Shown: positions 1 to 7,166 of the stretch, piece after piece
Layout of the letters: every line of letters starts with the position of its first letter
Numbering within the stretch: position 1 is the stretch's first letter
Source of the DNA: JBBSEZ01 sp038239195
Lineage (GTDB): Bacteria; Planctomycetota; Planctomycetia; Gemmatales; Gemmataceae
NCBI GenBank assembly: GCA_038239195.1
Contig: JBBSEZ010000290.1
Span: 1-12,857 of the forward strand
Direction of reading: 5' to 3'
Length of the DNA stretch: 12,857 bases
Program-made: the position numbers and the translations under genes
The notes under the pieces: model-generated
Seen by the model: the letters and a program-made list of their open reading frames with translations, nothing else
The model's database searches: none
What the model was told of the DNA's origin: nothing

Positions 1-135
1 ACTACGACAAATTCCACACCGCTATCCAGCAGTGCCTCAACGATCTCCCTTCCAAGCACAAGGCCGCTATGGACACCCTTCTCACCCACAACTTCCAGAC
101 CTTTGAGAATGTGTCACTCATCGCCGCGTGAAGTA
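1..135 (+). mobile_element. Right end of an IS630-like insertion sequence (partial)
   Basis: This stretch holds the 3' end of a transposase gene and is visibly less GC-rich than everything that follows, which suggests foreign DNA. The acyltransferase-like coding sequence begins almost immediately after the transposase stop, so the element's right boundary should lie within a few bases of it. IS630/Tc1-type elements insert at TA dinucleotides, and TATA at 134-137 is a candidate junction. The left end is outside the window, so neither the terminal inverted repeat nor the target duplication can be confirmed. The exact end is inferred. Confidence 0.5.
3..131 (+). CDS. IS630-family transposase, C-terminal end (partial)
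   Basis: Frame 3 is open from the window edge to a TGA at 129-131 and gives 42 residues, starting YDKFHTAIQQCLNDL and ending in NFQTFENVSLIAA. The pattern of a phenylalanine-led helix, a short helix with a TLLTHNFQ stretch and a small hydrophobic tail resembles the extreme C-terminus of IS630-type DDE transposases common in planctomycetes. The catalytic DDE residues lie upstream and cannot be seen. The last codons overlap a GTG that opens the next reading frame, so there is no normal intergenic spacer, as expected where an element has landed inside a gene. The IS630 assignment is by motif resemblance only; another transposase family remains possible. Confidence 0.6.
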   Translation, partial: YDKFHTAIQQCLNDLPSKHKAAMDTLLTHNFQTFENVSLIAA

Positions 136-748
136 TAGCTGGTCCCTGACGGGCCAGTTCGGCACGCCGGTCGAGGGCAAGGACGCCGAGCGCTACCTCT
201 ACACTCCGATCCATGCCCGGGCCGACGGGCTCGTGATGGGCCTGTTCCTGGCCCACCTCGAAGTCTTTGCCGGCGACCGCTCCAAGAGAGGGCTGGCCGG
301 CTCGGCCTGGCCGGTGCTGGCGGCTGCCTGCATTTTCCTGCTGTTCCGCAAGAGCGCGGGCGGTGCCTTCAACTACACCTGTTACGCGCTGGTCTTCGGC
401 TCCTGCACCTGGTTTCTGCTGACGCCACGGGCGTGGCTGACCGTCCTCGATTCGCGGGCCTTCTACGTCCTGTCGCGCCTGTCGTTTGGCTCGTACCTCA
501 ATCATTTCTACCTGCACCATCCGTTGGCCGGGCTCGCGCTGAGGCTCCTGCCCTTCGCCGAGCAGTCCCCCCTGCTGCACCAACTGGCCAGCTTTGGTTT
601 CTTCGTCGCGGCCTCGGCGGCCGTCGCGGTGCTGACGTTCTGCCTCATCGAGTCGCCGTTCCTGCGGTTGCGCGAGTGGCTGTTCTCGAAATGGCCCCAC
701 AACCAAACGAACGACCATGCCCCTGCACTCGAACGCCAACCTGGATAG
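128..748 (+). pseudogene. Acyltransferase-3 (OafA/YrhL-like) membrane protein, 5'-truncated remnant
   Basis: The frame encodes about 200 residues matching the C-terminal half of acyltransferase-3 membrane proteins, which O-acylate cell-surface sugars. The segment YTPIHARADGLVMGLFLAHL (about residues 26-45) resembles the family's conserved Thr-His-x-Arg-x-Asp-Gly-Leu helix start. It is followed by hydrophobic helices near 57-75, 84-100, 115-140 and 150-185. Intact members run about 350-400 residues with around ten helices; the N-terminal half, including the catalytic first-helix His, is missing. The apparent GTG start at 128 overlaps the transposase stop, so the open frame is a chance junction. 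The gene was probably disrupted by the insertion sequence. Its 3' end overlaps the start of the transporter gene by 58 bases, so that gene may have lost its native upstream promoter. Confidence 0.65.
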
Positions 749-1716
749 CCCTCACCCCCCACGTGCGCCGGGAGTGTACCCGCCTGCGCGCGGACCAGAC
801 CGTCGGCGCGGCCCTGGAGTGGCTCCAGGCCAATCCGCCTTCGGAGCGCATCGTCTACTTCTACGTCGTGGGCGGGGAGGGCCGGCTGGAAGGCGTGGTC
901 CCGACCCGGCGCCTGCTGCTGGCCCGGCCGGACTGCCCGCTGGCCGAGGCCATGGTCCGCCAGCCGGTGGCCTTGCCCGAGGGGGCGACCGTCCGGGAGG
1001 CGTGCGAGCTCTTCCTCCAGCACCGCTTCCTGGCCTTGCCGGTGGTGGACGCGGAGCGACGCCTGGTCGGCGTCGTGGACGTGGAGCTCTACACCGAGGG
1101 GCTCGAGAACCTCAGCGACGACCGGCAGCGCAACGAGCTCTTTCAGCGGATCGGCGTGCGCGTGGCCGGCCATGCGCACGCCGACCCGGGACAGTCGCCC
1201 CTGACGGCGTTCCGCCGCCGCTTTCCCTGGCTGAGCTGCAACCTGGTCGGCGGGCTGTTGGCGGCCTTCCTGGCGGGGGCCTTCGAGGACACGCTGGCCC
1301 GGACGGCGTCGCTGGCCCTGTTCTTCCCGGTGGTGCTGAACCTCGCCGAGAGCGTCAGCAGCCAGTCGGTCAGCCTGACGGTCCACCTGCTACAGGGCCA
1401 GAGGCCCAACTGGAAGGAACTGCCCGGCCAGCTCCGCCGAGAGCTGGTGACGGGCTTGCTGCTCGGCAGCGCCTGCGGGCTCGCCGTCGGGCTGGTGGCG
1501 CTGGCCTGGCTCGGGTTGCCGCGGGTGGCCGTGGCGCTCCTGGGAGGGATTGCCGGGGGCGTGGCCCTCTCGGCGGTGCTGGGGCTGACGGTCCCGCTGG
1601 TGCTGCGGTTGCTCCGCCTGGACCCGCGCGTCGCCGCCGGCCCGGTCGTGCTGGCCGGCGTGGACGTCGTCACCATCTTGCTCTACCTGAACCTGGCGCG
1701 CTGGCTGCTGGACTGA
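691..1716 (+). CDS. MgtE-type Mg2+ transporter, short form (CBS pair + membrane domain)
   Basis: A 341-residue inner-membrane divalent-cation (Mg2+/Co2+) channel-like protein. Two CBS motifs span about residues 33-135 (SERIVYFYVV...GVVPTRRLL and HRFLALPVVDAERRLVGVVDV), followed by the ELYTE linker typical of MgtE. Five membrane segments follow at about 183-200, 205-234, 252-275, 278-308 and 314-340. The last carries the conserved DPRVAAGP...D pattern with Asp325, equivalent to the pore Mg2+-binding Asp of Thermus MgtE. The cytosolic MgtE_N superhelical domain is absent. In the second helix the usual G-N-x-x-x-Q-S motif reads E-S-V-S-S-Q-S. ATG 691 was chosen because CBS-like sequence begins soon after it; no clear Shine-Dalgarno precedes it, and GTG 763 is an alternative. 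It converges on the PKS gene. Confidence 0.8.
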   Translation: MAPQPNERPCPCTRTPTWIALTPHVRRECTRLRADQTVGAALEWLQANPPSERIVYFYVVGGEGRLEGVVPTRRLLLARPDCPLAEAMVRQPVALPEGATVREACELFLQHRFLALPVVDAERRLVGVVDVELYTEGLENLSDDRQRNELFQRIGVRVAGHAHADPGQSPLTAFRRRFPWLSCNLVGGLLAAFLAGAFEDTLARTASLALFFPVVLNLAESVSSQSVSLTVHLLQGQRPNWKELPGQLRRELVTGLLLGSACGLAVGLVALAWLGLPRVAVALLGGIAGGVALSAVLGLTVPLVLRLLRLDPRVAAGPVVLAGVDVVTILLYLNLARWLLD

Positions 1717-1739
1717 CGAACGAGACGGGAGACGACTTG

Positions 1740-1796
1740 TAGGACGGCTCTCCTGAGCCGTCCTCCAGGCCCGGACGGCTCGGGAGAGCCGTCCTA
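1740..1796. repeat. REP-like nested palindrome between convergent genes
   Basis: GGACGGCTC and its complement GAGCCGTCC alternate four times. Positions 1742-1750/1755-1763 and 1773-1781/1786-1794 each form a 9-bp stem with a 4-base loop. The whole unit is also a 14-bp perfect inverted repeat (1740-1753 against 1783-1796) around a 29-base centre. It could therefore fold as two small hairpins or one large one. It sits between the convergent transporter and PKS genes, where it could act as a bidirectional transcription barrier. The arrangement matches REP/BIME-type elements; genome-wide copy number cannot be judged here. Confidence 0.75.
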
Positions 1797-1822
1797 CGGC
1801 AAACCAACTCCTGCCGCTCGCC

Positions 1823-2929
1823 CTAGACGAACAGCGCCACCTCGGTCATCAGCCCGGGCCCGAAGCCCATGGCCAGACAGGGGCGCGGCGCGCCGGCGCG
1901 GCGCATGCGCTCGAGGATGAACAGCACCGTGGGCGAGGACATGTTGCCGTGCTCGGCGAACACCGCCCTCGAGGTCGTCAGGGCGTGCGGCGATAGCCCC
2001 AGCCCCTCCTCGACAGCCCCCAGGATGCGCGGCCCGCCCGGATGGACCGCCCACGACCCCACGTCCTCCACGCTCAGCCCCTGTTCGCCGAGCCAGCCTT
2101 CCAGCCAGGGCCGAAGTTGCCGGGCGATCAGCCCCGGGACGCCCTTGGCCAGCGTCATCTCGAAACCGTGGTCGCCGATCGTCCAGGTCATGGCGTCGGC
2201 GCAATTAGGGAGTAGAAACGACCCCGACGCGGCCAGGCGCCAGGCGGCGCCCGGCGCTGCTTCCCCGGCCACGCCCACCAAGGCAGCGGCGCCGTCGCTA
2301 AAGATGGCGTTGGCCACCATCGTCTGGGGGCACCAGCCGTAGTGATAGTGCAGGGTGCAGAGCTCGACAGCGCAGAGGAGCACGCGGGCGTGCGGATCGG
2401 CGCCGGCGAACGCGCTGGCGACGCGCAGGCCATTGAGGGCGCCGTGGCAGCCCATGAAGCCGACGTGCGTGCGCTGAACGGTCCTTGGCAGGCCCAGCTC
2501 TTCGATGAGAATGCGATCGAGGCCAGGGGCAAAGAAGCCCGTGCAGGAGACGGTGATCAGGTGGGTGAGGGATTCGGGCGCCAGCGGGGCCGCGGTCAGC
2601 GCGACGGCGGCGGCGCGCAGGGCGAGGGGAGGGGCCAATTCGGCGTAGTGCTCCATGCGCTGGGCGGTGGTCGGCCCGTGGTCGTCGGGGGCCCCGCTGG
2701 GCAGGAAGACCGAGCCGGAGAGGCGCGTGCCATCCAGGACGTCGCGGATCAATGCGGGGGGCAGGGCGAACTGGCGTGCGCCGATGCCGGTGCCTCCGTA
2801 CATGCCCGGCAGCCAGGTCGCCTGCTCCCGCGTGGGGCTCGCCAGCGACTGGGCGAGGCGCAGGGCGTCCGCTTGACTGATGTTCGTGGCGGGGACGGCC
2901 GTCCCGATGCTCAGCAAGGAAAGGCTCAT
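1823..2929 (-). CDS. Type III polyketide synthase (chalcone/stilbene synthase-like)
   Basis: A 368-residue homodimer-type ketosynthase that would extend an acyl-CoA starter with malonyl-CoA and cyclise the product to a phenolic or pyrone. The Cys-His-Asn triad is complete: Cys129 in TVSCTGFFAPG, His296 in WAVHPGGPR and Asn329 in EHGNMSSPT. The family signature GFGPG is at 355-359, and a gatekeeper-type Phe210 lies in NAIFSDGAAA. The sequence resembles bacterial BcsA/alkylresorcinol-type enzymes more than plant CHS. Starter and product cannot be read from sequence. ATG 2929 begins the conserved N-terminal strand (SLLSIGTAVP). It lies 23 bases after the methyltransferase stop, with no strong Shine-Dalgarno, so translation is probably coupled. 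The oxidoreductase gene often found with such synthases is not here. Confidence 0.93.
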   Translation of the reverse strand: MSLSLLSIGTAVPATNISQADALRLAQSLASPTREQATWLPGMYGGTGIGARQFALPPALIRDVLDGTRLSGSVFLPSGAPDDHGPTTAQRMEHYAELAPPLALRAAAVALTAAPLAPESLTHLITVSCTGFFAPGLDRILIEELGLPRTVQRTHVGFMGCHGALNGLRVASAFAGADPHARVLLCAVELCTLHYHYGWCPQTMVANAIFSDGAAALVGVAGEAAPGAAWRLAASGSFLLPNCADAMTWTIGDHGFEMTLAKGVPGLIARQLRPWLEGWLGEQGLSVEDVGSWAVHPGGPRILGAVEEGLGLSPHALTTSRAVFAEHGNMSSPTVLFILERMRRAGAPRPCLAMGFGPGLMTEVALFV

Positions 2930-2952
2930 GACAGAAAGCCCCGGAGGGAGGG

Positions 2953-3669
2953 TTAACCGCGCCGCCTCCACGTCAACAGCCAGCGGCAGGGCCAGCGCCG
3001 CGCCACGGTGGCGCCGCGCAGTCCGGCGCGCTGGGCCAGGGCCAGCGCTTCGGAGGGGGTGAAGGCCCCTTCGACCGAGCGCGGCCCATCGACGTGGACG
3101 ACGCCGGAGGTCGAGAGCAGCCGGGTGGCGACGTGGGCCAGGGCCAGGCCGACCAGGCTGCGCGTCAGGTCGTTGACCAGGACCAGGCGGGGCTCGCTCG
3201 GGGGGCCCGCCAGCGCGAGCAACAGGCGCACGGCCTGGTCCTCGTCGAGGTGATGCAGGAACAGCGAACAGACCGCGGCGTCGCAGGCGGGCAGCGGCGA
3301 GCCGTCGAGGGCGTCGTGGACGAAGAAGCGCACGGCCGCGCCGGCCTTGTCCGCCGCCGCGCGGGCGTGCTCGGTCGCCACGGGGGAGAGGTCGCAGCCC
3401 TGCACGTCCCAGTCGAGCCCGGCACGGCGCGCCCGGCGCCACAAGCGCAGGGGGACGTCGCCGGCGCCGGCGGCCACGTCGAGGAGGCGCAACGGCCGGG
3501 GGGCCTGTTCACGGGCCAGGGCGACGAGCGCCGGCCAGAGGATGCGCGCGCTGCCGCTGAAGAAGTTGATGCGGGCCAGCCCGCGCAGAGCGCGGTGGTG
3601 ACGCGCCGGCGCCAGGTCGGGTTGGTCCATGATCTCGGGGCGACGGCGGCGCTGGCGCAGAAACGGCAT
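2953..3669 (-). CDS. Class I SAM-dependent methyltransferase, partner of the type III PKS
   Basis: A 238-residue soluble Rossmann-fold methyltransferase. Motif I is LLDVAAGAGDVPL (62-74), the acidic ribose-binding residue is Asp93 in GCDLSP, VHDA (117-120) is the adenine-contact strand, and AAVCSLFLHHLDED (131-144) is the motif IV region. The basic N-terminus (RQRRRRPEIMDQPDL) precedes a helical cap. It is the first gene of a two-gene operon with the polyketide synthase, so the inferred job is O- or C-methylation of the polyketide. This differs from the Streptomyces srs operon, whose methyltransferase is an ICMT-type membrane enzyme. The start at 3669 has a GAAGGG Shine-Dalgarno five bases upstream, which favours it over the internal Met14. 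The substrate is inferred only from context. Confidence 0.88.
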   Translation of the reverse strand: MPFLRQRRRRPEIMDQPDLAPARHHRALRGLARINFFSGSARILWPALVALAREQAPRPLRLLDVAAGAGDVPLRLWRRARRAGLDWDVQGCDLSPVATEHARAAADKAGAAVRFFVHDALDGSPLPACDAAVCSLFLHHLDEDQAVRLLLALAGPPSEPRLVLVNDLTRSLVGLALAHVATRLLSTSGVVHVDGPRSVEGAFTPSEALALAQRAGLRGATVARRWPCRWLLTWRRRG

Positions 3670-3813
3670 GGCGGCCCTTCTCGGAAGTCGCAGAGGCCTC
3701 GTTAAAGTTGGCGCAATCGTTGCCGGGCGCCCGTCGAACCTTCCTGCCCACGCCGGGCCCTACTCTCCCCCACCTCAATTGTAGCCAAACCGGCCCGGGG
3801 CGTTGCGCCGAAC

Positions 3814-3843
3814 CTGGCACGGCCCCGGCGCGCGGTGTAGAAT
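3814..3843 (+). promoter_or_regulatory. Putative sigma70-like promoter of the PP2C gene
   Basis: CTGGCA (3814-3819) and TAGAAT (3838-3843) are spaced 18 bases apart, about 55 bases before the PP2C ATG. The same -10 sequence occurs before the nuclease gene at 8106-8111 and a variant, TAGACT, before the lipoprotein gene at 9968-9973. The -35 match is weak, so this is a candidate only. Confidence 0.35.
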
Positions 3844-3897
3844 TGTGAAGAGGCAACTTGCAGGGGCGCGGCCGTTCACCGTCGGGGGAAGGGCGTC

Positions 3898-4635
3898 ATG
3901 GCGGAATTCGTGGTCCACTTTGGCGGTTACAGCGCCCAGGGGCGGCGCCCCAATAACGAAGACCGCTACGTTGTCGATGCCGCCCGCCACGTCTTCCTGG
4001 TGGCCGACGGCATGGGCGGGCAAGAGTGCGGCGAAATGGCCAGTGGGCTGGCCGCCGAACTCATCCCGCGCATCGTCGAGGACCGCCTGGCCGCCCACGA
4101 AGACCCCAACCGGGCCGTTCAGCAGGCCCTCGCCCAGGCCAACCAGGCCATCATCGACGCCAGCCACGCCCAGGCGACCGGGCGGCGCATGGGCACCACG
4201 GCCGTCCTCGCCGTCCAGCAGGCCAACCAGTTCTTCGTGGCCGGCGTTGGCGACAGCCGGGCGTACCTGGTGCGCAACGGCGAGGTGGAGCAACTCACCA
4301 TCGACCACACCGTTGCCGAAGCGCTCCAGCGCAACGGCACCATCACCGCCGACCAGGCCAGACACAGCCCCTGGCGCAACGTCCTCTATCGCTTCCTGGG
4401 CTGCGCCGAGATGACGGAGGGCGCCGAGGTGCGCCCCTTCGAGCCGCACACCGGCGACCGCCTCATCCTCGCCAGCGACGGCCTGACCAATCACGTCACC
4501 AACGACGACCTCCGCGCAGGCGCCGCCCGCCATCGCGCCCCCCAGGAATGGGCCGAGGAGCTCGTGCAGACGGCGCTGGAGCGCGGCTCGCGCGACAACG
4601 CCACGTGCGTGGTGATCGCGTTCGACGCGGAGTGA
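3898..4635 (+). CDS. PP2C-family protein serine/threonine phosphatase
   Basis: A 245-residue cytosolic Mn2+/Mg2+-dependent phosphatase of the bacterial PP2C (PrpC/Stp) type, about the usual length for a catalytic domain alone, with no signal peptide or membrane segment. Motifs in order: RRPNNEDRY with Asp22, VADGMGG with Asp37, MGTTAV (98-103), GVGDSRAYL with Asp119, DHTVAEAL, LASDGLTNHV with Asp194, and SRDNATCVVI with Asp233. All metal-binding aspartates are present, so it should be active. It would reverse Ser/Thr phosphorylation made by Hanks-type kinases, which are numerous in planctomycetes, but no kinase gene is adjacent. ATG 3898 has a GGAAGG Shine-Dalgarno five bases upstream. It diverges from the methyltransferase-PKS operon across 228 bases and converges on metX, leaving only 12 bases between the stops. 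Confidence 0.95.
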   Translation: MAEFVVHFGGYSAQGRRPNNEDRYVVDAARHVFLVADGMGGQECGEMASGLAAELIPRIVEDRLAAHEDPNRAVQQALAQANQAIIDASHAQATGRRMGTTAVLAVQQANQFFVAGVGDSRAYLVRNGEVEQLTIDHTVAEALQRNGTITADQARHSPWRNVLYRFLGCAEMTEGAEVRPFEPHTGDRLILASDGLTNHVTNDDLRAGAARHRAPQEWAEELVQTALERGSRDNATCVVIAFDAE

Positions 4636-4647
4636 CGGGGCCTCTCG

Positions 4648-5724
4648 TTAGCACAGCGCCGCCGCCAGCAGCGGGGCCAGCCGGTCCATGTCGGCGAGGA
4701 ACCCGTCGTGCCCGTGCGTCGAGGGCAGCTCGAAATAGTCGGCGCGCGCGCCCGCCGCCCGCATCCGCGCCGTCAGATCGCGCACGTCCTCGGGAGGAAA
4801 CAGCCAGTCGCTGGCGATGCCGATCGTGGTCACCTGGCCCGCGATGCGGCCGAGGGCGATGCGCTCCTCCTCGGGCTCGCCGAAGTCAAAGGTGTCTTGC
4901 GCCTTGGACACGATGAGATAGCTGTTGGCGTCGAAGCGCCCGACGAAGCCGTTGCCTTGATGGTCGAGGTAGCCGCCCACGTCGAAGCGGTCGGCGAGGC
5001 GCTCGGCGGGGCGCTCGCTGCTGCGGTTGGGCCGCCGGCCGAAGCGCTCCTGAAAGAGTTGCGCCGACTTGTAGGAGCACATCGCCAGCCCGCGCGCCAG
5101 CGCCAGGCCCGCCGCCGGGGGATCGTCGGGCGGATACTCTCCCTGGCGCCATTTCGGGTCAGAGCGGATGGCGACGCGCTGGAGATGGCTCAGAGCGAGC
5201 GCCATCGCGTTGAGTGGGGCGGCGCCGATGGCCAGGCAGCGTGGCACGCGGTCGGGAAACTGCACCGCCCACGACAGCGCCTGCATCCCACCGATCGACC
5301 CGCCCACGACGGCGTGCAACTGATCGACCTCCAGGTGATCGAGCAAGCGCGCCTGGGCCCGCACCATGTCGGCGATGCGAACGGTGGGGAAGTCGCCGCC
5401 GTAGGGCCGGTTCGTCTGCGGGTTGAGCGACCGCGGCCCGGTCGAGCCGTAGCACGAGCCGAGGACGTTGATGCCGAGCACGCAGAAGCGCGCCGTGTCG
5501 AGGGGCCGGCCGGGGCCAATCAACTCCGGCCACCAGTCGGCAATGCGCGCCGAGCCGGAGAGCGCGTGGCAGACCAGGACGACGTTGTCGCGCCTGGCGC
5601 CGAGCTCGCCGTAGAGGGCGTAACGCTGCGTCACGGGCTGGAGCGCTCCGCCGGCGACGGGAAAGGGGGCCTCGGTGGCGAAGGTGAAATCTCCTTCGAA
5701 GGAGGGCGCGAGAACGTCGCCCAT
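4648..5724 (-). CDS. metX: Homoserine O-acetyltransferase (MetX)
   Basis: A 358-residue cytosolic alpha/beta-hydrolase acyltransferase that acetylates L-homoserine with acetyl-CoA, the committed step towards methionine. The nucleophile is Ser143 in VVGGSIGGMQAL, and the triad is completed by Asp306 in GIASDWLFP and His339 in STHGHDGFL. The NVLGSCYGSTGP segment (86-97) and NPQTNRPYGGDFP (101-113) are characteristic of the family. Succinyl-CoA specificity cannot be excluded, because a few MetX homologues use it, but pairing with MetY favours acetylation. The start codon lies three bases after the metY stop, so the two genes form a tight operon and are probably translationally coupled. Confidence 0.95.
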   Translation of the reverse strand: MGDVLAPSFEGDFTFATEAPFPVAGGALQPVTQRYALYGELGARRDNVVLVCHALSGSARIADWWPELIGPGRPLDTARFCVLGINVLGSCYGSTGPRSLNPQTNRPYGGDFPTVRIADMVRAQARLLDHLEVDQLHAVVGGSIGGMQALSWAVQFPDRVPRCLAIGAAPLNAMALALSHLQRVAIRSDPKWRQGEYPPDDPPAAGLALARGLAMCSYKSAQLFQERFGRRPNRSSERPAERLADRFDVGGYLDHQGNGFVGRFDANSYLIVSKAQDTFDFGEPEEERIALGRIAGQVTTIGIASDWLFPPEDVRDLTARMRAAGARADYFELPSTHGHDGFLADMDRLAPLLAAALC

Positions 5725-5727
5725 GAC

Positions 5728-7023
5728 TCACCCCCGGCTGGCCGCCAGCGCCTGGTCGAGGTCCGCCACCACGTCGCGGACGTCTTCGATGCCCACCGAG
5801 AGGCGCACCATCTCCGGCGTGACGCCCGCGGCGCGCTGCTCCTCCTCGGTCAACTGCTGGTGCGTCGTCGAGGCGGGGTGGATCACCAGCGATTTGCTGT
5901 CGCCGATGTTGGCGAGCAGGCTGAACAGCTTGACGGCGTTGATGAGCGCCTTGCCGGCGGCGAAACCTCCCTTGACGCCGAACGTGAGGAGGGCGCCCGC
6001 CCCGTCGGGGAGGTACTTGCGGGCGAGGGCCGCGTAGGGGCCGTCCTCAAGCCCCGGGTAGTTGACCCAGGCCACCCGCGCGTGCTGCTTCAGGAAGTTG
6101 GCGACGGCCAGGGCGTTCTCGCAGTGGCGCGGCATGCGCAGGTGGAGCGTCTCGATGCCCTGCAAGATCAGGAAGGCGTTGAACGGCGACATGCACGCTC
6201 CGGTATCGCGCAGTCCCTGCACGCGCGCCTTGATGATGAACGCGAGAGGGCCGAAGGCGCCGGTGTAGGAGACGCCGTGATACGACGGGTCGGGCTCGCT
6301 GAACTCGGCGAAGCGCCCGGAGGCCTTCCAGTCGAACTTGCCGGAATCGACGAGGGCTCCGCCGATGGAGGTGCCGTGCCCGCCGAGGAACTTGGTGGCC
6401 GATTCGATGACGAGGTCGGCCCCCGACTCGATGGGCCGGCACAGGGCGGGGGAGGCGCTGGTGTTATCGACGATGAGCGGCAAGCGCTGCTCGTGGGCGA
6501 TGGTGGCGAGGCGCTCGACGTCGAGGACGTCGAGCCGCGGGTTGCCGATCGTCTCGGCGTAGACGGCGCGGGTGCGCTCGTTGATGGCCTTGCGCAGGCC
6601 GTCGTAGTCGTCGGCGGCGGCGAAGCGGACGGTGATGCCGAGGCGCGGCAGGGTGTGGTGGAAGAGGTTGTAGGTCCCGCCGTAGAGCGAGGTGGTTGAG
6701 ACGATCTCGTCGCCGGCTTTCGCGAGGGTGAGGATGGCGAGCGTCTCGGCGGCCTGGCCGGACGCCAGGGCGAGGGCCGCGGCGCCTCCTTCGAGGGCGG
6801 CGACGCGCTTTTCAAGCACGTCCACCGTGGGGTTCATGATGCGCGAGTAGATGTTGCCGAACTCTTGCAGCGCGAAGAGGCGCGCGGCGTGGTCGGCGTC
6901 GTCGAAGAGGTAGGAGGTCGTTTGGTAGATCGGCACGGCCCGCGCTTTGGTGGTCGGGTCGGGGGCCTGACCGGCGTGAACGGCCAGGGTGGCGAAGTGG
7001 TGCGGGGGAGGTTGCTCGGCCAC
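5728..7023 (-). CDS. metY: O-acetylhomoserine sulfhydrylase (MetY)
   Basis: A 431-residue PLP enzyme of the Cys/Met metabolism family that converts O-acetylhomoserine plus sulfide to homocysteine. PLP Lys211 lies in SATKFLGGHG, Asp186 in LIVDN contacts the pyridine nitrogen, and the partner-subunit phosphate-binding Tyr59/Arg61 lie in NIYSRIMNPT. SGQAAETLAI supplies the phosphate-contact loop. I chose GTG 7023 because AAGGAG lies six bases upstream and the family sequence (HFATLAVHAGQ) begins just after it; ATG 7062 in the same frame would add 13 residues but has no such support. It is the first gene of metY-metX, with a short leader and a candidate promoter at 7063-7090. The usual length is about 430 residues, so it is complete. 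Confidence 0.95.
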   Translation of the reverse strand: MAEQPPPHHFATLAVHAGQAPDPTTKARAVPIYQTTSYLFDDADHAARLFALQEFGNIYSRIMNPTVDVLEKRVAALEGGAAALALASGQAAETLAILTLAKAGDEIVSTTSLYGGTYNLFHHTLPRLGITVRFAAADDYDGLRKAINERTRAVYAETIGNPRLDVLDVERLATIAHEQRLPLIVDNTSASPALCRPIESGADLVIESATKFLGGHGTSIGGALVDSGKFDWKASGRFAEFSEPDPSYHGVSYTGAFGPLAFIIKARVQGLRDTGACMSPFNAFLILQGIETLHLRMPRHCENALAVANFLKQHARVAWVNYPGLEDGPYAALARKYLPDGAGALLTFGVKGGFAAGKALINAVKLFSLLANIGDSKSLVIHPASTTHQQLTEEEQRAAGVTPEMVRLSVGIEDVRDVVADLDQALAASRG

Positions 7024-7062
7024 GGCGCTCTCCTTGTGCGGGCCCGGAAGACTGCTACCCAA

Positions 7063-7090
7063 GATCTAGCAGGATTCGAGGAGGGAGCAA
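7063..7090 (-). promoter_or_regulatory. Putative metYX promoter
   Basis: On the minus strand, TTGCTC (7090-7085) and TAGATC (7068-7063) are spaced 16 bases apart, placing transcription start near 7056 and a leader of about 33 bases before GTG 7023. That leader is too short for a SAM riboswitch. The assignment is based on consensus resemblance only. Confidence 0.35.
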
Positions 7091-7130
7091 GGGCCGAGGG
7101 GGGAGTTCGTCAGCTCGGGAGGAAAAGGGC

Positions 7131-7154
7131 GGGCGGGGCGTGGGCGCCCCGCTC
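7131..7154 (-). terminator. Hairpin terminator after the Rpn-like gene
   Basis: GCGGGGCG (7133-7140) pairs perfectly with CGCCCCGC (7145-7152) around a TGGG loop, with G-U and G-C pairs extending the stem to 7131/7154. On the minus strand the hairpin begins 12 bases after the nuclease-gene stop and is followed within a few bases by TTTT (7126-7123). This fits a rho-independent terminator separating that gene from metYX, although the T run is short. Confidence 0.5.
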
Positions 7155-7166
7155 ACAAGGAAAGGG

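Noticed and set aside
128..748. Intact small acyltransferase gene starting at GTG 128
   Set aside because: The frame lacks the N-terminal half and first-helix histidine of the family, and its start overlaps a transposase stop codon, so it is better explained as a truncated remnant.
2930..3442. N-terminal extension of the PKS frame upstream of ATG 2929
   Set aside because: The extension is Arg/Ala/Gly/Pro-rich and overlaps the methyltransferase gene on the same strand in another frame. Family members start at the SLLSIGTAVP strand.
3724..3733. CGGGCGCCCG palindrome between the methyltransferase and PP2C genes
   Set aside because: It is a short, purely GC palindrome that is likely to occur by chance. 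It is not aligned with any convincing promoter box.
4708..6699. Very long plus-strand open frame antisense to metX and metY
   Set aside because: The translation is low-complexity (Gly/Ala/Val/Glu/Arg-rich) with no family resemblance, while the opposite strand encodes two complete enzymes with all catalytic residues. Stop-free antisense frames are expected in GC-rich coding DNA.
7024..7166. SAM or other methionine-related riboswitch before metY
   Set aside because: The only structured element is the GC hairpin next to the nuclease-gene stop. From the candidate promoter to the metY start there are only about 33 bases, with no SAM-riboswitch-like core.
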